Assembly (NCBI GenBank): GCA_015058575.1
Contig: SVBZ01000016.1
Coordinates: 79,095 to 143,094 of the forward strand
Length of the DNA stretch: 64,000 nt
Reading direction: 5' to 3'
DNA from: Pseudoselenomonas ruminantium
GTDB lineage: Bacteria > Bacillota > Negativicutes > Selenomonadales > Selenomonadaceae
Both the position numbers and the translations under genes were made by a program. Shown here in pieces: positions 35,864-44,877 of this stretch; within the stretch, counting starts at the first letter, position 1, and each line of letters starts with the position of its first letter. The notes under the pieces were generated by a model, which worked only from the letters and a program-made list of their open reading frames with translations, was not told the origin of the DNA and did not search any database.

Positions 35864-37489
35864 TTGTCAGCATTAAGTGAAGAACTCAATAAAGAAATAG
35901 AGAAGCGCCGCACCTTTGCCATCATCTCCCATCCGGATGCTGGTAAGACGACGCTTACGGAAAAACTCCTGCTTTACGGTGGGGCCATCCATCTGGCTGG
36001 TTCCATCAAGAGCCGCAAGACCCAGCGTCATGCGGTATCTGACTGGATGGAAATCGAGAAGCAGCGTGGTATTTCGGTCACGTCGTCGGTGTTGCAGTTC
36101 GACTACGATGGCTGCCGCATCAACATCCTTGATACGCCGGGCCATCAGGATTTCTCCGAGGATACGTACCGCACGCTGATGGCTGTCGATAGTGCCGTCA
36201 TGGTCATCGACGTCGCCAAGGGCGTCGAGGCGCAGACGAAGAAACTCTTCAAGGTCTGCAAGCAGCGCAACATCCCGATTTTTACGTTTGTCAACAAGCT
36301 CGACCATTATGGCAAGGCACCGATTGACCTTATGGATGAAATCGAAAACGTGCTGGGCATCCGTTCGTATCCGATGAACTGGCCAATCGGCCAGGACGGG
36401 CAGTACATGGGCGTCTATGACCGCCGCAATGACAAGGTGCTGCTGTTCGCTGAGGATACGACCCATGGACAGGAGGCACGTATTGCCGATGTCTATGAGC
36501 CCGATGATCCGGCTGTCATCGAGCGTGTCGGTGAAGATGTCTGGGAAGCATTGCAGGAAGATTTGGAGCTCCTCAATGAAGCCGGCGAGGAATTCGATAT
36601 GGAACTCGTCAACGCCGGGGAACTCACGCCGATGTTCTTCGGTTCGGCTATGACGAACTTCGGTGTGCAGGACTTCCTCGAAGGCTATATCCGCATGGCG
36701 CCGATTCCGCAGCCGCGCAAATCGTCTGAGGGCATGATCCCGGCCAGCGATGAGAAGTTCTCGGGCTTTGTCTTCAAGATTCAGGCCAACATGAATCCGG
36801 CGCATCGCGACCGCCTGGCCTTTATCCGCATTTGCTCGGGTAAATTCGAGCGCAATATGGAAGTCTGGCATGAGCGCACAGGCAAGATGCTGAAGCTCGC
36901 TCAGCCTCAGCAGTTCCTGGCTCAGGACCGCCAGATTGTCGATACGGCTTATCCAGGTGATATCATCGGTCTCTTTGATCCGGGCGTCTTTGGCATCGGC
37001 GACACGGTCTGCGATGCCAGCCATAAGTTCAAGTATGCGGATTTCCCGGTATTCCCGCCAGAAAAATTTGCGCGCGTCCAGGCCAAGGACACGATGAAGC
37101 GCAAGCAGTTCGTCAAGGGTATCGAGCAGCTCACGCAGGAAGGTGCTATCCAGCTCTTCCAGCAGGCTGGTGCTGGTACCGAGTCCTATATCGTCGGTAC
37201 TGTCGGCACGCTGCAGTTCGAGGTGCTTGAGTACCGCCTTAAGAATGAATACAACGTCGATATCGAGATGAATATGCAGCCATTCGAGGTCGCCCGCTGG
37301 ATGGCCTTCGAGGATGGCCGCGAAGTGACGCCGGCGGCGCTCAAAGGTGCTGACCGCGGCATGTTCGTCTATGACCGCAACCAGAATCCGGTACTGTTGC
37401 TCAACAACGAGTGGGCTATCGGCTGGATTACGGACAACAATCCGGATCTTGTGCTCAACCACGTTCCGTTTGACAAGAAAGAAGCATAA
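35864..37489 (+). CDS. prfC: Peptide chain release factor 3
   Basis: 541 residues from a TTG codon after TGGAGGATT. GTPase motifs are intact: SHPDAGKTTLTE near 22-33, RGISVTSS near 67, DTPGHQDF near 90 and NKLD near 145. RF3 recycles RF1 and RF2 from the ribosome. Followed by a strong terminator and then a non-coding inverted-repeat element. Confidence 0.96.
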   Translation: MSALSEELNKEIEKRRTFAIISHPDAGKTTLTEKLLLYGGAIHLAGSIKSRKTQRHAVSDWMEIEKQRGISVTSSVLQFDYDGCRINILDTPGHQDFSEDTYRTLMAVDSAVMVIDVAKGVEAQTKKLFKVCKQRNIPIFTFVNKLDHYGKAPIDLMDEIENVLGIRSYPMNWPIGQDGQYMGVYDRRNDKVLLFAEDTTHGQEARIADVYEPDDPAVIERVGEDVWEALQEDLELLNEAGEEFDMELVNAGELTPMFFGSAMTNFGVQDFLEGYIRMAPIPQPRKSSEGMIPASDEKFSGFVFKIQANMNPAHRDRLAFIRICSGKFERNMEVWHERTGKMLKLAQPQQFLAQDRQIVDTAYPGDIIGLFDPGVFGIGDTVCDASHKFKYADFPVFPPEKFARVQAKDTMKRKQFVKGIEQLTQEGAIQLFQQAGAGTESYIVGTVGTLQFEVLEYRLKNEYNVDIEMNMQPFEVARWMAFEDGREVTPAALKGADRGMFVYDRNQNPVLLLNNEWAIGWITDNNPDLVLNHVPFDKKEA

Positions 37490-37497
37490 TATAAAGG

Positions 37498-37534
37498 AAA
37501 AGCCTGCTGGCGTCGGTGTCAGCAGGCTTTTTTA
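37498..37534 (+). terminator. Terminator of prfC
   Basis: AAAAGCCTGCTG pairs with CAGCAGGCTTTT, followed by a T-run, around a 10-base loop. Confidence 0.88.
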
Positions 37535-37541
37535 ATAATAT

Positions 37542-38207
37542 AAATTGCAGTTTGACGGGTTAGTTCTAGCCTTCCCCTTACCGAGGAAGGTGGGCGCGAA
37601 GCGCTCGGATGAGGTGTATGCGTCCGTATGGAATCCCGATACTACGAAGCGCGGGGGTCACGGGGTAGTGCTTTTTCTGTTTCCGCTAAATGGGCCGCTT
37701 GCAGAGTTTTACGAACTTAGTTACCTGCTCCCGTTACCAGGTCGCGGCGTACACATCTATATCTAGCTTATGCGCTTACGGCCCAGTCCTGCTGCGCAGG
37801 ACAGTCGCTCCAGACAGAAAGAACCACTCCCCCGTTCGCCCCCCTCATCTATATGAACAAGTTTGCACGAACCGTTGCTCCCGTTACAAGCACATCGATG
37901 TAATTCGTAACCTATAGCCGAAGCAGAGCAGGCTTATCCAAACCTAGCAGAGGGCGGGGGCGGGTACACTTTCTTCGTAGCGGGAGCGACTGCCCGAACG
38001 CAGTGAGGGATGGCCCGCAACAGATACTATCTAGAACGACACGATGTATTGGCGTGCCGCCGGCCTGCCCGGCACATGTTGCTAGATGCGTACAAAATAT
38101 CCGCGCGGGTCATTTAGCGAGAGCGGAGAAAAAGTGCACCCGCCCCCGCCCAAGCTGAGCTCTATCAAGTTTATTTTAAGCACGCACTAACCGTCAAACT
38201 GCAATTT
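37542..38207. mobile_element. Non-coding GC-rich element with terminal inverted repeats
   Basis: The 666-base stretch between prfC and the DUF4931 gene begins with AAATTGCAGTTTGACGG(G)TTAGT (37542-37564) and ends with its reverse complement (38186-38207), differing by one base. Inside lies a second inverted pair of 21 bases at 37952-37972 and 38131-38151 (GGGCGGGGGCGGG...), with one mismatch, and shorter hairpins such as AGTCCTG/CAGGACA near 37783-37802. No frame looks like a protein. The first 80 bases (CTTCCCCTT...GGAAGGTGGGCGCGAAGC) resemble intergenic repeats I associate with many gut Firmicutes. The right end abuts the DUF4931 stop codon. A MITE-like element or a large structured RNA are both possible. 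Confidence 0.6.
37952..38151. repeat. Inner 21-bp inverted repeat arms of the non-coding element
   Basis: The left arm 37952-37972 and right arm 38131-38151 are complementary in 20 of 21 positions and very GC-rich, enclosing about 158 bases. In RNA form they would close a stable large hairpin. Confidence 0.75.
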
Positions 38208-38987
38208 TTAGGCAAATGGGGAAGTGCCGTAGATGTGGTGAAGTTCCGTTATGGCATCTTGATAGTTCGATGGCCGTATGCGGAGGTTGTAGCCAATGTA
38301 GATGGGAGGCGTGGCAAAGCGGGGCGTCAGTTTGACGTATATGGTTCCTTCGCGTTCGTAGAAGAAAATGTTGTAGCTGTTACAATGCTTATGGAAGTGA
38401 TGGGTCAAGTAATCGGTGCCAAGCTGGATGTAGTCGGCCAGCGTGTTGATGGTAGCAGAATCCTGCGCAGTGGCGATGAGATTGAACTCCCAGAAGCCGA
38501 TATGCGGCTGCTCGGAAACGGTCATTTTTACCTGGTCCTGCTCGTAGATGACAGGGCCGGAAAATTCCTCGGGCTGGACAGTCAATGGCTCAGCCAGGGA
38601 AGGGAAGGCAATGTACTGCATATGCGGATGGCGGATGGTGCCGCCAGAGAGCGGGCCGAAGTTCTTGAAGAAGATGACGTCGGCATAATCGCCGGAGTTT
38701 TTGAGACGCAGCCAGTGCTGGATGCCGAAACGGATGAGCCGGTGCATGTGCGCACGGCTGTAGGCGGGCATATCGCTTTGGCAGGCATCGCCCTCAATCA
38801 GCACGAATTGTTCCGTGCCCTTGAGCACGTTGTATTTATTGCGCAGCAGGATGATGGTGCCGTCGCGGTCGATGATATCGGTCAGATGGTCGGTGTCACA
38901 GAAAGGGCAGGCATTTTCCTGTGTGAAGATGGTTACAGGTTTTTCACGGCCGACGGCCATATCGAATTCCAGAAGATTCTTGTTCAT
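38208..38987 (-). CDS. DUF4931 / GalT-like HIT-superfamily protein
   Basis: 259 residues from ATG 38987 after CCAAGGAGT. A CPFC pair at 27-30 and the H-P-H-M-Q motif at 120-124 correspond to the zinc site and active-site histidine triad of galactose-1-phosphate uridylyltransferase relatives, so nucleotidyl transfer or nucleotide hydrolysis is likely. The protein matches the DUF4931 group in length and layout as I remember it; its substrate is unknown. Its stop codon lies directly at the end of the inverted-repeat element. Confidence 0.75.
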   Translation of the reverse strand: MNKNLLEFDMAVGREKPVTIFTQENACPFCDTDHLTDIIDRDGTIILLRNKYNVLKGTEQFVLIEGDACQSDMPAYSRAHMHRLIRFGIQHWLRLKNSGDYADVIFFKNFGPLSGGTIRHPHMQYIAFPSLAEPLTVQPEEFSGPVIYEQDQVKMTVSEQPHIGFWEFNLIATAQDSATINTLADYIQLGTDYLTHHFHKHCNSYNIFFYEREGTIYVKLTPRFATPPIYIGYNLRIRPSNYQDAITELHHIYGTSPFA

Positions 38988-39151
38988 AGGTACTCCTTGG
39001 CCAATTTCGGCCGTTGGCAGAAATAATAGTGGAAAGTCAACGCTAATGATGATATAATTTCCTATGTTGCGTATCCTTATTATAGCGATTGCGCGATGAT
39101 TTTGCAAAACGGGCATGCTGCGGGGAAGTGGCGTGCCTTTGTACATAGGCG

Positions 39152-40822
39152 GTGTTTCCCATAAGTAACCAGGAAGTTAAAGAAGAAAAGAAATCCAGCA
39201 AGGGAGAATCGTTCCTCAAGGGAACATTTATCCTGACTGTGGCTGGGTTTGTCGTCAAGGTCATCGGTTCACTGAATTGGATTTTTGTGTCCCGAATCCT
39301 TGGCGGTGAAGGTATTGGTCTTTACCAAATGGCCTTTCCTATTTATTTCTTTGCCATGACGGTGTCACAGGCCGGTGTGCCGGTGGCTATTTCCATCATT
39401 ACGGCAGAGAAGGTTGCCCTTAAAGATATCTTTGGGGCAAGGCGTGTGTTCCATATCTCGATGGCTTTGATGGTGGCAACAGGTCTTGTATTTTCGTTCC
39501 TGACCTATTTTGCCGCGGACTGGCTCATCGACTGGCAGTTTGTGCGCGATCCGCGTGCCTATAAGTCCATCGTTGTGCTGGCACCAACGGTATTCTTTGT
39601 CACGCTGCTTGCAAGTTCCCGCGGTTATCTGCAAGGCTGGCAGCGCATGACGCCAACGGCAGTCTCGCAGATTGTCGAGCAGATTTTCCGTGTCATCACG
39701 ATGATTCTCTTGGCGGAGCTTCTGCTGCCCTGGGGCCTTGACTACGCATCAGCTGGTGCGTCGCTGGGTGCTTTAGCGGGAGCTGTGACGGGCCTTATGG
39801 TGCTTGTCTACTTCCACTGGAAGCTCGACCGCGATATTGAGCGCGACTATGGCAATGACTTGCAGCCGCTGCCCGGGCAGGAGAGCGAGCCAGCCTGGCA
39901 GATCATCAAGCGCATCTTCAAGCTGTCGCTGCCGGTTTCGGCGGCCAGCATCATGCTGCCGGTTGTTTCCAATCTGGATTTGATGATTGTGCCGCAGCGC
40001 TTGGAGGTCGCAGGCTATAGCGTCAACGAGGCGACAGAGCTTTTCGGCTACCTCACGGGTATGGCGGTGCCGCTTGTAAACCTTTCGTGTATCATCACGG
40101 CTTCGATGGCCATGAGTATCGTACCGGCCATCTCGGAGGCGCGGGCTTTGCAGGATATGAAGCGCGTCTACAACCAGACGGCGGCTTCTGTCCGCATCTC
40201 GAACTTCGTCTGCTTCCCGGCATTTGTCATCGTGTTCGTGCTGGCAACGCCGATTTCATCACTTATCTACAATGCACCAGGGGCTGGGCCTGCCGTCATG
40301 ATTTCGGCCGTCAGCATCATTCTTTTGGGGTTGCATCAGGTATCGACAGGCATCCTGCAGGGCCTTGGGCATCCGACGATTCCGATGGTCAATATGATTC
40401 TCGCGGCCGTGGCCAAGGTCGTCCTGAACTGGGAACTTACGGCGATTCCCTGGCTCGGCATCATGGGTGCGGCCTGGGCGACGGCAGCCGATATGGGCGT
40501 CGCCGCCATCATCAATCTGATTTTCATCTACAAGTTCATCGGCTATCGCATGGAGATTCCGCAGCTTTTAAAGACCATCATCGCTTCGGCTGTCATGGCG
40601 GCGGCGGTATACTTCTTCTACGATTGGACGATGGCCTGGTGGCAGATTGGCGTTATCTCGACGTTCGGTGCCGTATTCTTCGGCTGTGCGGTCTACATCG
40701 CGGTCATGCTGCTGATCGGCGGCCTGCTCGAGGATGACCTTGAGCGCATGCCGATGATTGGCCGCATCGGCATCAAATTCCTGCGCCGCATTGGCGTTTT
40801 CAAGACGAAAGCAAACGGATAA
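39152..40822 (+). CDS. Polysaccharide flippase of the SpoVB/MATE-like family
   Basis: 556 residues, 12 to 14 membrane segments, beginning FLKGTFILTVAGFVVKVIGSLNWIFVSRILGGEGIGLYQMAFP, the usual start of SpoVB/MurJ-type oligosaccharide flippases (cut here in my notes to residues 22-64). Such proteins flip lipid-linked wall or polysaccharide precursors. The GTG at 39152 has only a weak AGGCGG upstream and may not be the true start; no better one is visible. It is followed by a lipid kinase gene, possibly in the same transcript. Confidence 0.85.
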   Translation: MFPISNQEVKEEKKSSKGESFLKGTFILTVAGFVVKVIGSLNWIFVSRILGGEGIGLYQMAFPIYFFAMTVSQAGVPVAISIITAEKVALKDIFGARRVFHISMALMVATGLVFSFLTYFAADWLIDWQFVRDPRAYKSIVVLAPTVFFVTLLASSRGYLQGWQRMTPTAVSQIVEQIFRVITMILLAELLLPWGLDYASAGASLGALAGAVTGLMVLVYFHWKLDRDIERDYGNDLQPLPGQESEPAWQIIKRIFKLSLPVSAASIMLPVVSNLDLMIVPQRLEVAGYSVNEATELFGYLTGMAVPLVNLSCIITASMAMSIVPAISEARALQDMKRVYNQTAASVRISNFVCFPAFVIVFVLATPISSLIYNAPGAGPAVMISAVSIILLGLHQVSTGILQGLGHPTIPMVNMILAAVAKVVLNWELTAIPWLGIMGAAWATAADMGVAAIINLIFIYKFIGYRMEIPQLLKTIIASAVMAAAVYFFYDWTMAWWQIGVISTFGAVFFGCAVYIAVMLLIGGLLEDDLERMPMIGRIGIKFLRRIGVFKTKANG

Positions 40823-40873
40823 GATAAACAGACGAGCAGCGTTCCTGCTCGTTTGTTCTAGGAGGCATAGACA

Positions 40874-41764
40874 GTGAAAAAGCTGGTTCTTTTCTATAAC
40901 CCGGTGTCGGGGCATGCTGCATTCAAGAACAAGCTCGATGGCATGGTCGAGGCGTTTCAGCGCCGCAATATCCTGCTGCTTATGTTCCGCACCAGGAAAG
41001 AGGGCAATGAGGATTTCGTGGATTTCGTGCGTGAAACGGAACCTGCGGGCATCTTGGCCGCAGGTGGCGACGGTACGGTGCATGAGTGCGTGAATCTCAT
41101 GGTCAAGAATAACATCGATTTGCCGCTCGGCATCATCGGTAGCGGTACATCCAATGATTTTGCGACGTATCTCAAAATCAATGAGGATATGGAAAAATAC
41201 TTCGATATCATCGCAAGCGGCAAGTCCTGCCGCATGGATCTTGGCAAGGTTGGCGAGGATTATTTCATCAATGTTGCCAGCGCTGGCATGATGACAGGCA
41301 TTGCGCATGAGGTGGATGCGCGGCTCAAGAATGCGCTGGGCAAGATGGCCTATTATATCAAGGGGCTTGGCGAGCTGCCGAAATTCCGTGCCGTGCCAAT
41401 GACAATCGAGGCCGATGGGAAGCTGCATGAGCTGGAGGCCTTCCTGTTTGTCGTCATCAACAGTGCCGTTGTCGGCAGCATGAAAAATGTCGCCAAAGAT
41501 GTTTCGGTAACGGATGGCAAGCTCGATTTGCTGGCCATCCGCAAATGCGGCATCCCGTCACTGATGGCAGTGACGGCCGACCTCATCGCAGGCAAGCCGG
41601 TGTCGGAGAAAGATAAGGTGCTGCATATTCAGGCGCGCAGCTTCCGCATCACGGCTGCCGAGCCATTGCAGAGCGACCTCGATGGCGAAATCGGCCCGCA
41701 GCTGCCGCTGACCATCGAGACAGTACCACAGGCTATCGCCGTGTACTGTGACGTACAGGGATAA
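40874..41764 (+). CDS. Diacylglycerol kinase-family lipid kinase (YegS/DagK-like)
   Basis: 296 residues. GGDGT at 64-68 is the ATP-binding motif and IGSGTSNDFA near 88-97 follows as in the DAGK catalytic domain; the C-terminal part DGKLDLLAIRK...DLDGEIGP closes the fold. It phosphorylates a lipid such as diacylglycerol or sphingosine-like base at the membrane. GTG start after AGGAGGC. A terminator with a palindromic loop follows. Confidence 0.9.
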   Translation: MKKLVLFYNPVSGHAAFKNKLDGMVEAFQRRNILLLMFRTRKEGNEDFVDFVRETEPAGILAAGGDGTVHECVNLMVKNNIDLPLGIIGSGTSNDFATYLKINEDMEKYFDIIASGKSCRMDLGKVGEDYFINVASAGMMTGIAHEVDARLKNALGKMAYYIKGLGELPKFRAVPMTIEADGKLHELEAFLFVVINSAVVGSMKNVAKDVSVTDGKLDLLAIRKCGIPSLMAVTADLIAGKPVSEKDKVLHIQARSFRITAAEPLQSDLDGEIGPQLPLTIETVPQAIAVYCDVQG

Positions 41765-41766
41765 AT

Positions 41767-41830
41767 AACAACGCCAAGCGGGCGGTTGACAAGTCAAATG
41801 TCAGCCGCCCGCTTGGCGTTGTTATTGTTC
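41767..41830 (+). terminator. Terminator with TTGACAAGTCAA in its loop
   Basis: A 19-bp stem (41767-41785 with 41805-41823, AACAACGCCAAGCGGGCGG on the left) encloses a 19-base loop beginning with the palindrome TTGACAAGTCAA at 41786-41797, then TTATTGTT follows. Confidence 0.85.
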
Positions 41831-41853
41831 TTATGGAATATACATGCTATAAT
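41825..41853 (+). promoter_or_regulatory. Promoter of second candidate structured RNA
   Basis: TTGTTC at 41825-41830, a 17-base spacer and a perfect TATAAT at 41848-41853. Confidence 0.75.
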
Positions 41854-41859
41854 ACCTTT

Positions 41860-42079
41860 GGCAGGAGCATCCTGTCAGGCCACCAGATACGGTAGGCGGA
41901 TTATTTGTAACGTACACCCTCGCAGAAAGGTGCTTTAAGGCCAAGCGTAAGCGTGGTCGATTGGCCACCCCGAAGTGGAGGTGTTACCGATAGATGCGGA
42001 CACGCTGAAGCTTCTCCTGCTCCTCATTATAGAGGTAAAAAGAAAATAACCGCCTGTCCTCGAAAAACGGCGGTTATTT
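41860..42079 (+). ncRNA. Candidate structured RNA with own promoter and terminator
   Basis: Transcription from the promoter at 41825-41853 would give an RNA whose 5' GCAGGAG (41861-41867) pairs with CTCCTGC (42014-42020). Inside, GCCACC/GGT-A-GGC (41879-41898), GTA-CACC with GGTGTTAC, and GGCCAA/TTGGCC hairpins can form. A stem AAATAACCGCC/GGCGGTTATTT at 42044-42079 looks like the terminator. No credible protein frame is present. I could not match it to SRP RNA, tmRNA, RNase P or a known riboswitch; 6S-like RNA remains possible. Confidence 0.5.
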
Positions 42080-42097
42080 CTGCTTATTGAAGATATA

Positions 42098-42140
42098 ACC
42101 ATCGAGCGAGGGAATAATCCGTCTATCGGTGGTCCTTTTT
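42098..42140 (+). terminator. Additional terminator-like hairpin
   Basis: ACCATCGA pairs with TCGGTGGT (one wobble) around a 20-base loop, followed by CCTTTTT. It may be a second or read-through terminator for the small RNA. Confidence 0.55.
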
Positions 42141-42174
42141 CTAACTCTATTATAGCGGTTTGGTTGGTTTTTAT

Positions 42175-42216
42175 CAATACCTGCCTGATTTGACAGGTCA
42201 AATCAGGCAGGTATTG
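42175..42216. repeat. Perfect 42-bp palindrome centred on TTGACAGGTCAA
   Basis: Arms of 20 bases (CAATACCTGCCTGATTTGAC and its exact reverse complement) meet at the two central bases AG. No T-run follows on either strand, so it is not a standard terminator although it lies downstream of tmcAL. Its centre is one of the dispersed TTGACNNGTCAA palindromes. Confidence 0.85.
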
Positions 42217-42255
42217 CGTATAGATGCGGATGTTGTTGAAAATAGTAAGTGTGCG

Positions 42256-43542
42256 CTAACCGAAAAAGCGTGGCGACTGTTGGAAGTCGTTGCATTTCCT
42301 GTCTGTTTGCGGTGTAATCAGCTGGCGCAGCTCGGTGGCCATTGTGTCGAGGGCAAGCTGATTTTGCAGGGGGGATAGGGCGGCTAGTCCTTGGGCGCGC
42401 TGAGTGCTCGTCAAGAAGGTGCTGGTTTTGGTGATAAGCGGAAGCGTTTCCGCTTTTTTTATGCGCTTGAGCAAGTCGCGGCCGCGTGGGCCGCAGGCGA
42501 GGACGCGCGCGTAGAGCGGGCCGGCGTCGTCCATGGATGCCAGTTGTGTTTGCGTGAGGCCGAGCAGCAGGTGGATGAGCGTGCGGGCGATGCGGCTTTT
42601 GGGGTAGCGTTTGGTTGCGGCGGCGGACAGAACTTCGTCGTAGGTCGCAGCGTTTTGTAGGCAGTCGCGCAGGCGGTTTTCAAGACCCTCGTTGATGCCG
42701 CTGATTTCCTGCAAAGCTGTGTTGCTGGTGCGCAGCATCAGGGTTTGCAGTGGCACGAGCAGGCGGTCAAGGTTTGGCAGCTCGGAAGCTTTGAACTTGC
42801 GGATGGCGGCAAAGCCTGCGGCGGGAAGGGCTTCTTGCAGGGCCATACTGTCACGGGCGGTGAGCTGGGGGATAAGCAGTTTGCCGTCGGCGTTCTTGGC
42901 GGCGGTGGCGGCTTTTTGCAGCAGCATGCGGATGGCCGAGGCGCTGGCATGGGGGGCGGCGATGTTGGTGTTATGGTAGCCGGCGCCTGCCCGGGGAATC
43001 AGCAGCGGTTCGATGGCGGGCGTTTTTTTCAGTGCGCGCAGGTACTCGATGGCGAGGATGTTGTTAGGCTCGTGCAAAATGGCTGCATCGGCAGCGGCGG
43101 CTGTGGCAGTAAGTTCAGTAAGAGCTTGCGCGTAGGAGGCTCCGGCATTTATTCGCTCGTGCAGCTGTGTTTGGACGGCCGGCGAGTCGATGGCCGCAGC
43201 GAGTGCTTGTAGTGTCGCAAGTGACGGACATTCGGCGCCGAAGGCAAGGATGTCGGTGATGCCAAGTCTTGCGAGCAGCTGGACGCCACCGCGGGCGAAA
43301 TCCTGCGCACTGCGGCAGGCAAAGGCAAAGGGCAGCTCCAGCACGAGATCACAGCCGCCGGCGATGGCCAGCCCGGCGCGCTGCCATTTGTCAAGGAGTG
43401 CTGCCTGCCCGCGCTGGACAAAGCTGCCGCTGATGACGGCGATGATGGCGCTGTCCGGATATGCTTGCCGGACTTGTTCAATCTGATAGCGATGGCCGTT
43501 ATGGAAGGGGTTGTACTCGGCGATGATACCGGTAACGTGCAT
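42256..43542 (-). CDS. tmcAL: tRNA(Met) cytidine acetate ligase
   Basis: 428 residues. The N-terminal nucleotidyltransferase motif GIIAEYNPFHNGH (4-16) with VISGSFVQRGQ and LELPFAFA downstream is diagnostic of TmcAL (YlbM family), which makes acetyl-adenylate to acetylate the wobble cytidine of elongator tRNA-Met. Length is normal. The start follows AGGAGG. The divergent neighbour mnmA is another tRNA-modifying enzyme. Confidence 0.92.
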   Translation of the reverse strand: MHVTGIIAEYNPFHNGHRYQIEQVRQAYPDSAIIAVISGSFVQRGQAALLDKWQRAGLAIAGGCDLVLELPFAFACRSAQDFARGGVQLLARLGITDILAFGAECPSLATLQALAAAIDSPAVQTQLHERINAGASYAQALTELTATAAAADAAILHEPNNILAIEYLRALKKTPAIEPLLIPRAGAGYHNTNIAAPHASASAIRMLLQKAATAAKNADGKLLIPQLTARDSMALQEALPAAGFAAIRKFKASELPNLDRLLVPLQTLMLRTSNTALQEISGINEGLENRLRDCLQNAATYDEVLSAAATKRYPKSRIARTLIHLLLGLTQTQLASMDDAGPLYARVLACGPRGRDLLKRIKKAETLPLITKTSTFLTSTQRAQGLAALSPLQNQLALDTMATELRQLITPQTDRKCNDFQQSPRFFG

Positions 43543-43712
43543 GATGATGCCTCCTGTTGCAGGGAAAGAGTAGTTATTCCTTGTTTAGTTTAGCATTTGC
43601 CAGGCGTCTGTGACAAGATTCCTTTGGGTCTGGGCGAGAATATGTTATACTTAAAGATACGAATGCGATTAAAGCGCTTGAAGTTTAGTACGGACATAGG
43701 AGCTTGATATAT

Positions 43713-44798
43713 ATGGAAAAGAAAAAAGTAGTAGTGGCTATGAGCGGCGGTGTGGATAGCTCGCTGACGGCAGCTTTGCTTGTCGAGCAGGGCTTTGATG
43801 TCATCGGCATCACCATGCGGCTTTCCGAGGAGAGCCGCGACTTTGACTGCAACGACCGCGGCTGCTGCAGCCTCGCAAGCGTCGACGATGCGCGCCGCGT
43901 AGCCGAGACCATCGGCATCCCGCATTACACGGTCAATTTCAAGGAGGCATTCCAGCGTGATGTCATCGATTATTTCCTGGCCGATTACGCGAAAGGCTGG
44001 ACGCCGAATCCCTGCATCGCCTGCAACCGCTATATGAAGTTTGGGTTGCTGCTCGACAAGACGCTGGAGCTTGGGGCTGAGTTTTTGGCTACGGGTCATT
44101 ATGCGCGCATTGAGCAGCAGGAAAATGGCCGTTATGTCCTTAAAAAGGGCATGGATGTCCATAAGGATCAGTCCTATGCGCTCTATCATTTGAATCAGAA
44201 GACGCTGCGTCATTTCCTGCTGCCGCTTGGCGGTATGACAAAGGTGCATACGCGCGAGCTGGCGGAAAAATTCAACCTGCCCGTAGCGCATAAGCCGGAC
44301 AGCCAGGAAATCTGCTTTGTGCCGCACGATGATTACAAGGCTTTCCTGCGCGACAAAAATCCTTCGTGCCTAAAGCCTGGTAATATCGTCAACCGTGAGG
44401 GCAAGGTGCTTGGCCGTCATGCGGGCGTGCCGCTCTACACGATTGGCCAGCGCAAGGGGCTTGGCATTGCGGCGCCTGAGCCGCTCTATGTGACGGAGCT
44501 TGATATGAAGAACAATCAGGTCATCGTCGGCGGGGCCAGGGATGTTTATGCTGAGGGGCTGGTTGCCGGCGACCTTAACTGGATTACGTTCGATGCGTTC
44601 ACAGAGCCTTGCCGCTATGCGGCGAAAATCCGCTATGGCAAGAAAGAGGGCATGGCCAGCCTGTCTTTGCGGGCGGACGGCCGTTTGCAGGTTCGCTTTG
44701 ACGAGCCGCAGCGCGCGGCAACGCCGGGGCAGTCCATCGTGTTCTACGATGGCGATACGGTCGTCGGCGGCGGTGTCATCGAAGAAGTGAATCGCTGA
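43713..44798 (+). CDS. mnmA: tRNA 2-thiouridylase MnmA
   Basis: 361 residues. The PP-loop SGGVDSS begins at residue 11; the catalytic cysteines lie in NPCIACN near 104 and QEICFVP near 201; the C-terminal beta-barrel contains IGQRKGLGI. It thiolates U34 of Lys, Glu and Gln tRNAs. The start at 43713 has TAGGAG about ten bases upstream; a TTG three codons earlier is less likely. Confidence 0.95.
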   Translation: MEKKKVVVAMSGGVDSSLTAALLVEQGFDVIGITMRLSEESRDFDCNDRGCCSLASVDDARRVAETIGIPHYTVNFKEAFQRDVIDYFLADYAKGWTPNPCIACNRYMKFGLLLDKTLELGAEFLATGHYARIEQQENGRYVLKKGMDVHKDQSYALYHLNQKTLRHFLLPLGGMTKVHTRELAEKFNLPVAHKPDSQEICFVPHDDYKAFLRDKNPSCLKPGNIVNREGKVLGRHAGVPLYTIGQRKGLGIAAPEPLYVTELDMKNNQVIVGGARDVYAEGLVAGDLNWITFDAFTEPCRYAAKIRYGKKEGMASLSLRADGRLQVRFDEPQRAATPGQSIVFYDGDTVVGGGVIEEVNR

Positions 44799-44877
44799 TG
44801 CCTGGACGGCAGGATTTTGCGGGCAAAGGGCGAATAGATAAGACTGTATGACTATAAGACTTTGAAGGAAGGATTTT

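Noticed and set aside
35873..37462. Open frame of over 500 codons opposite prfC
   Set aside because: Antisense shadow of an obvious RF3 gene; no motif or start signal.
37545..37917. Two short plus-strand frames within the inverted-repeat element
   Set aside because: They cross palindromes, have no ribosome site and odd composition; treated as non-coding.
41935..42201. Minus-strand frame of 88 codons across the second RNA candidate
   Set aside because: Covers RNA stems and two terminators, lacks a ribosome site.
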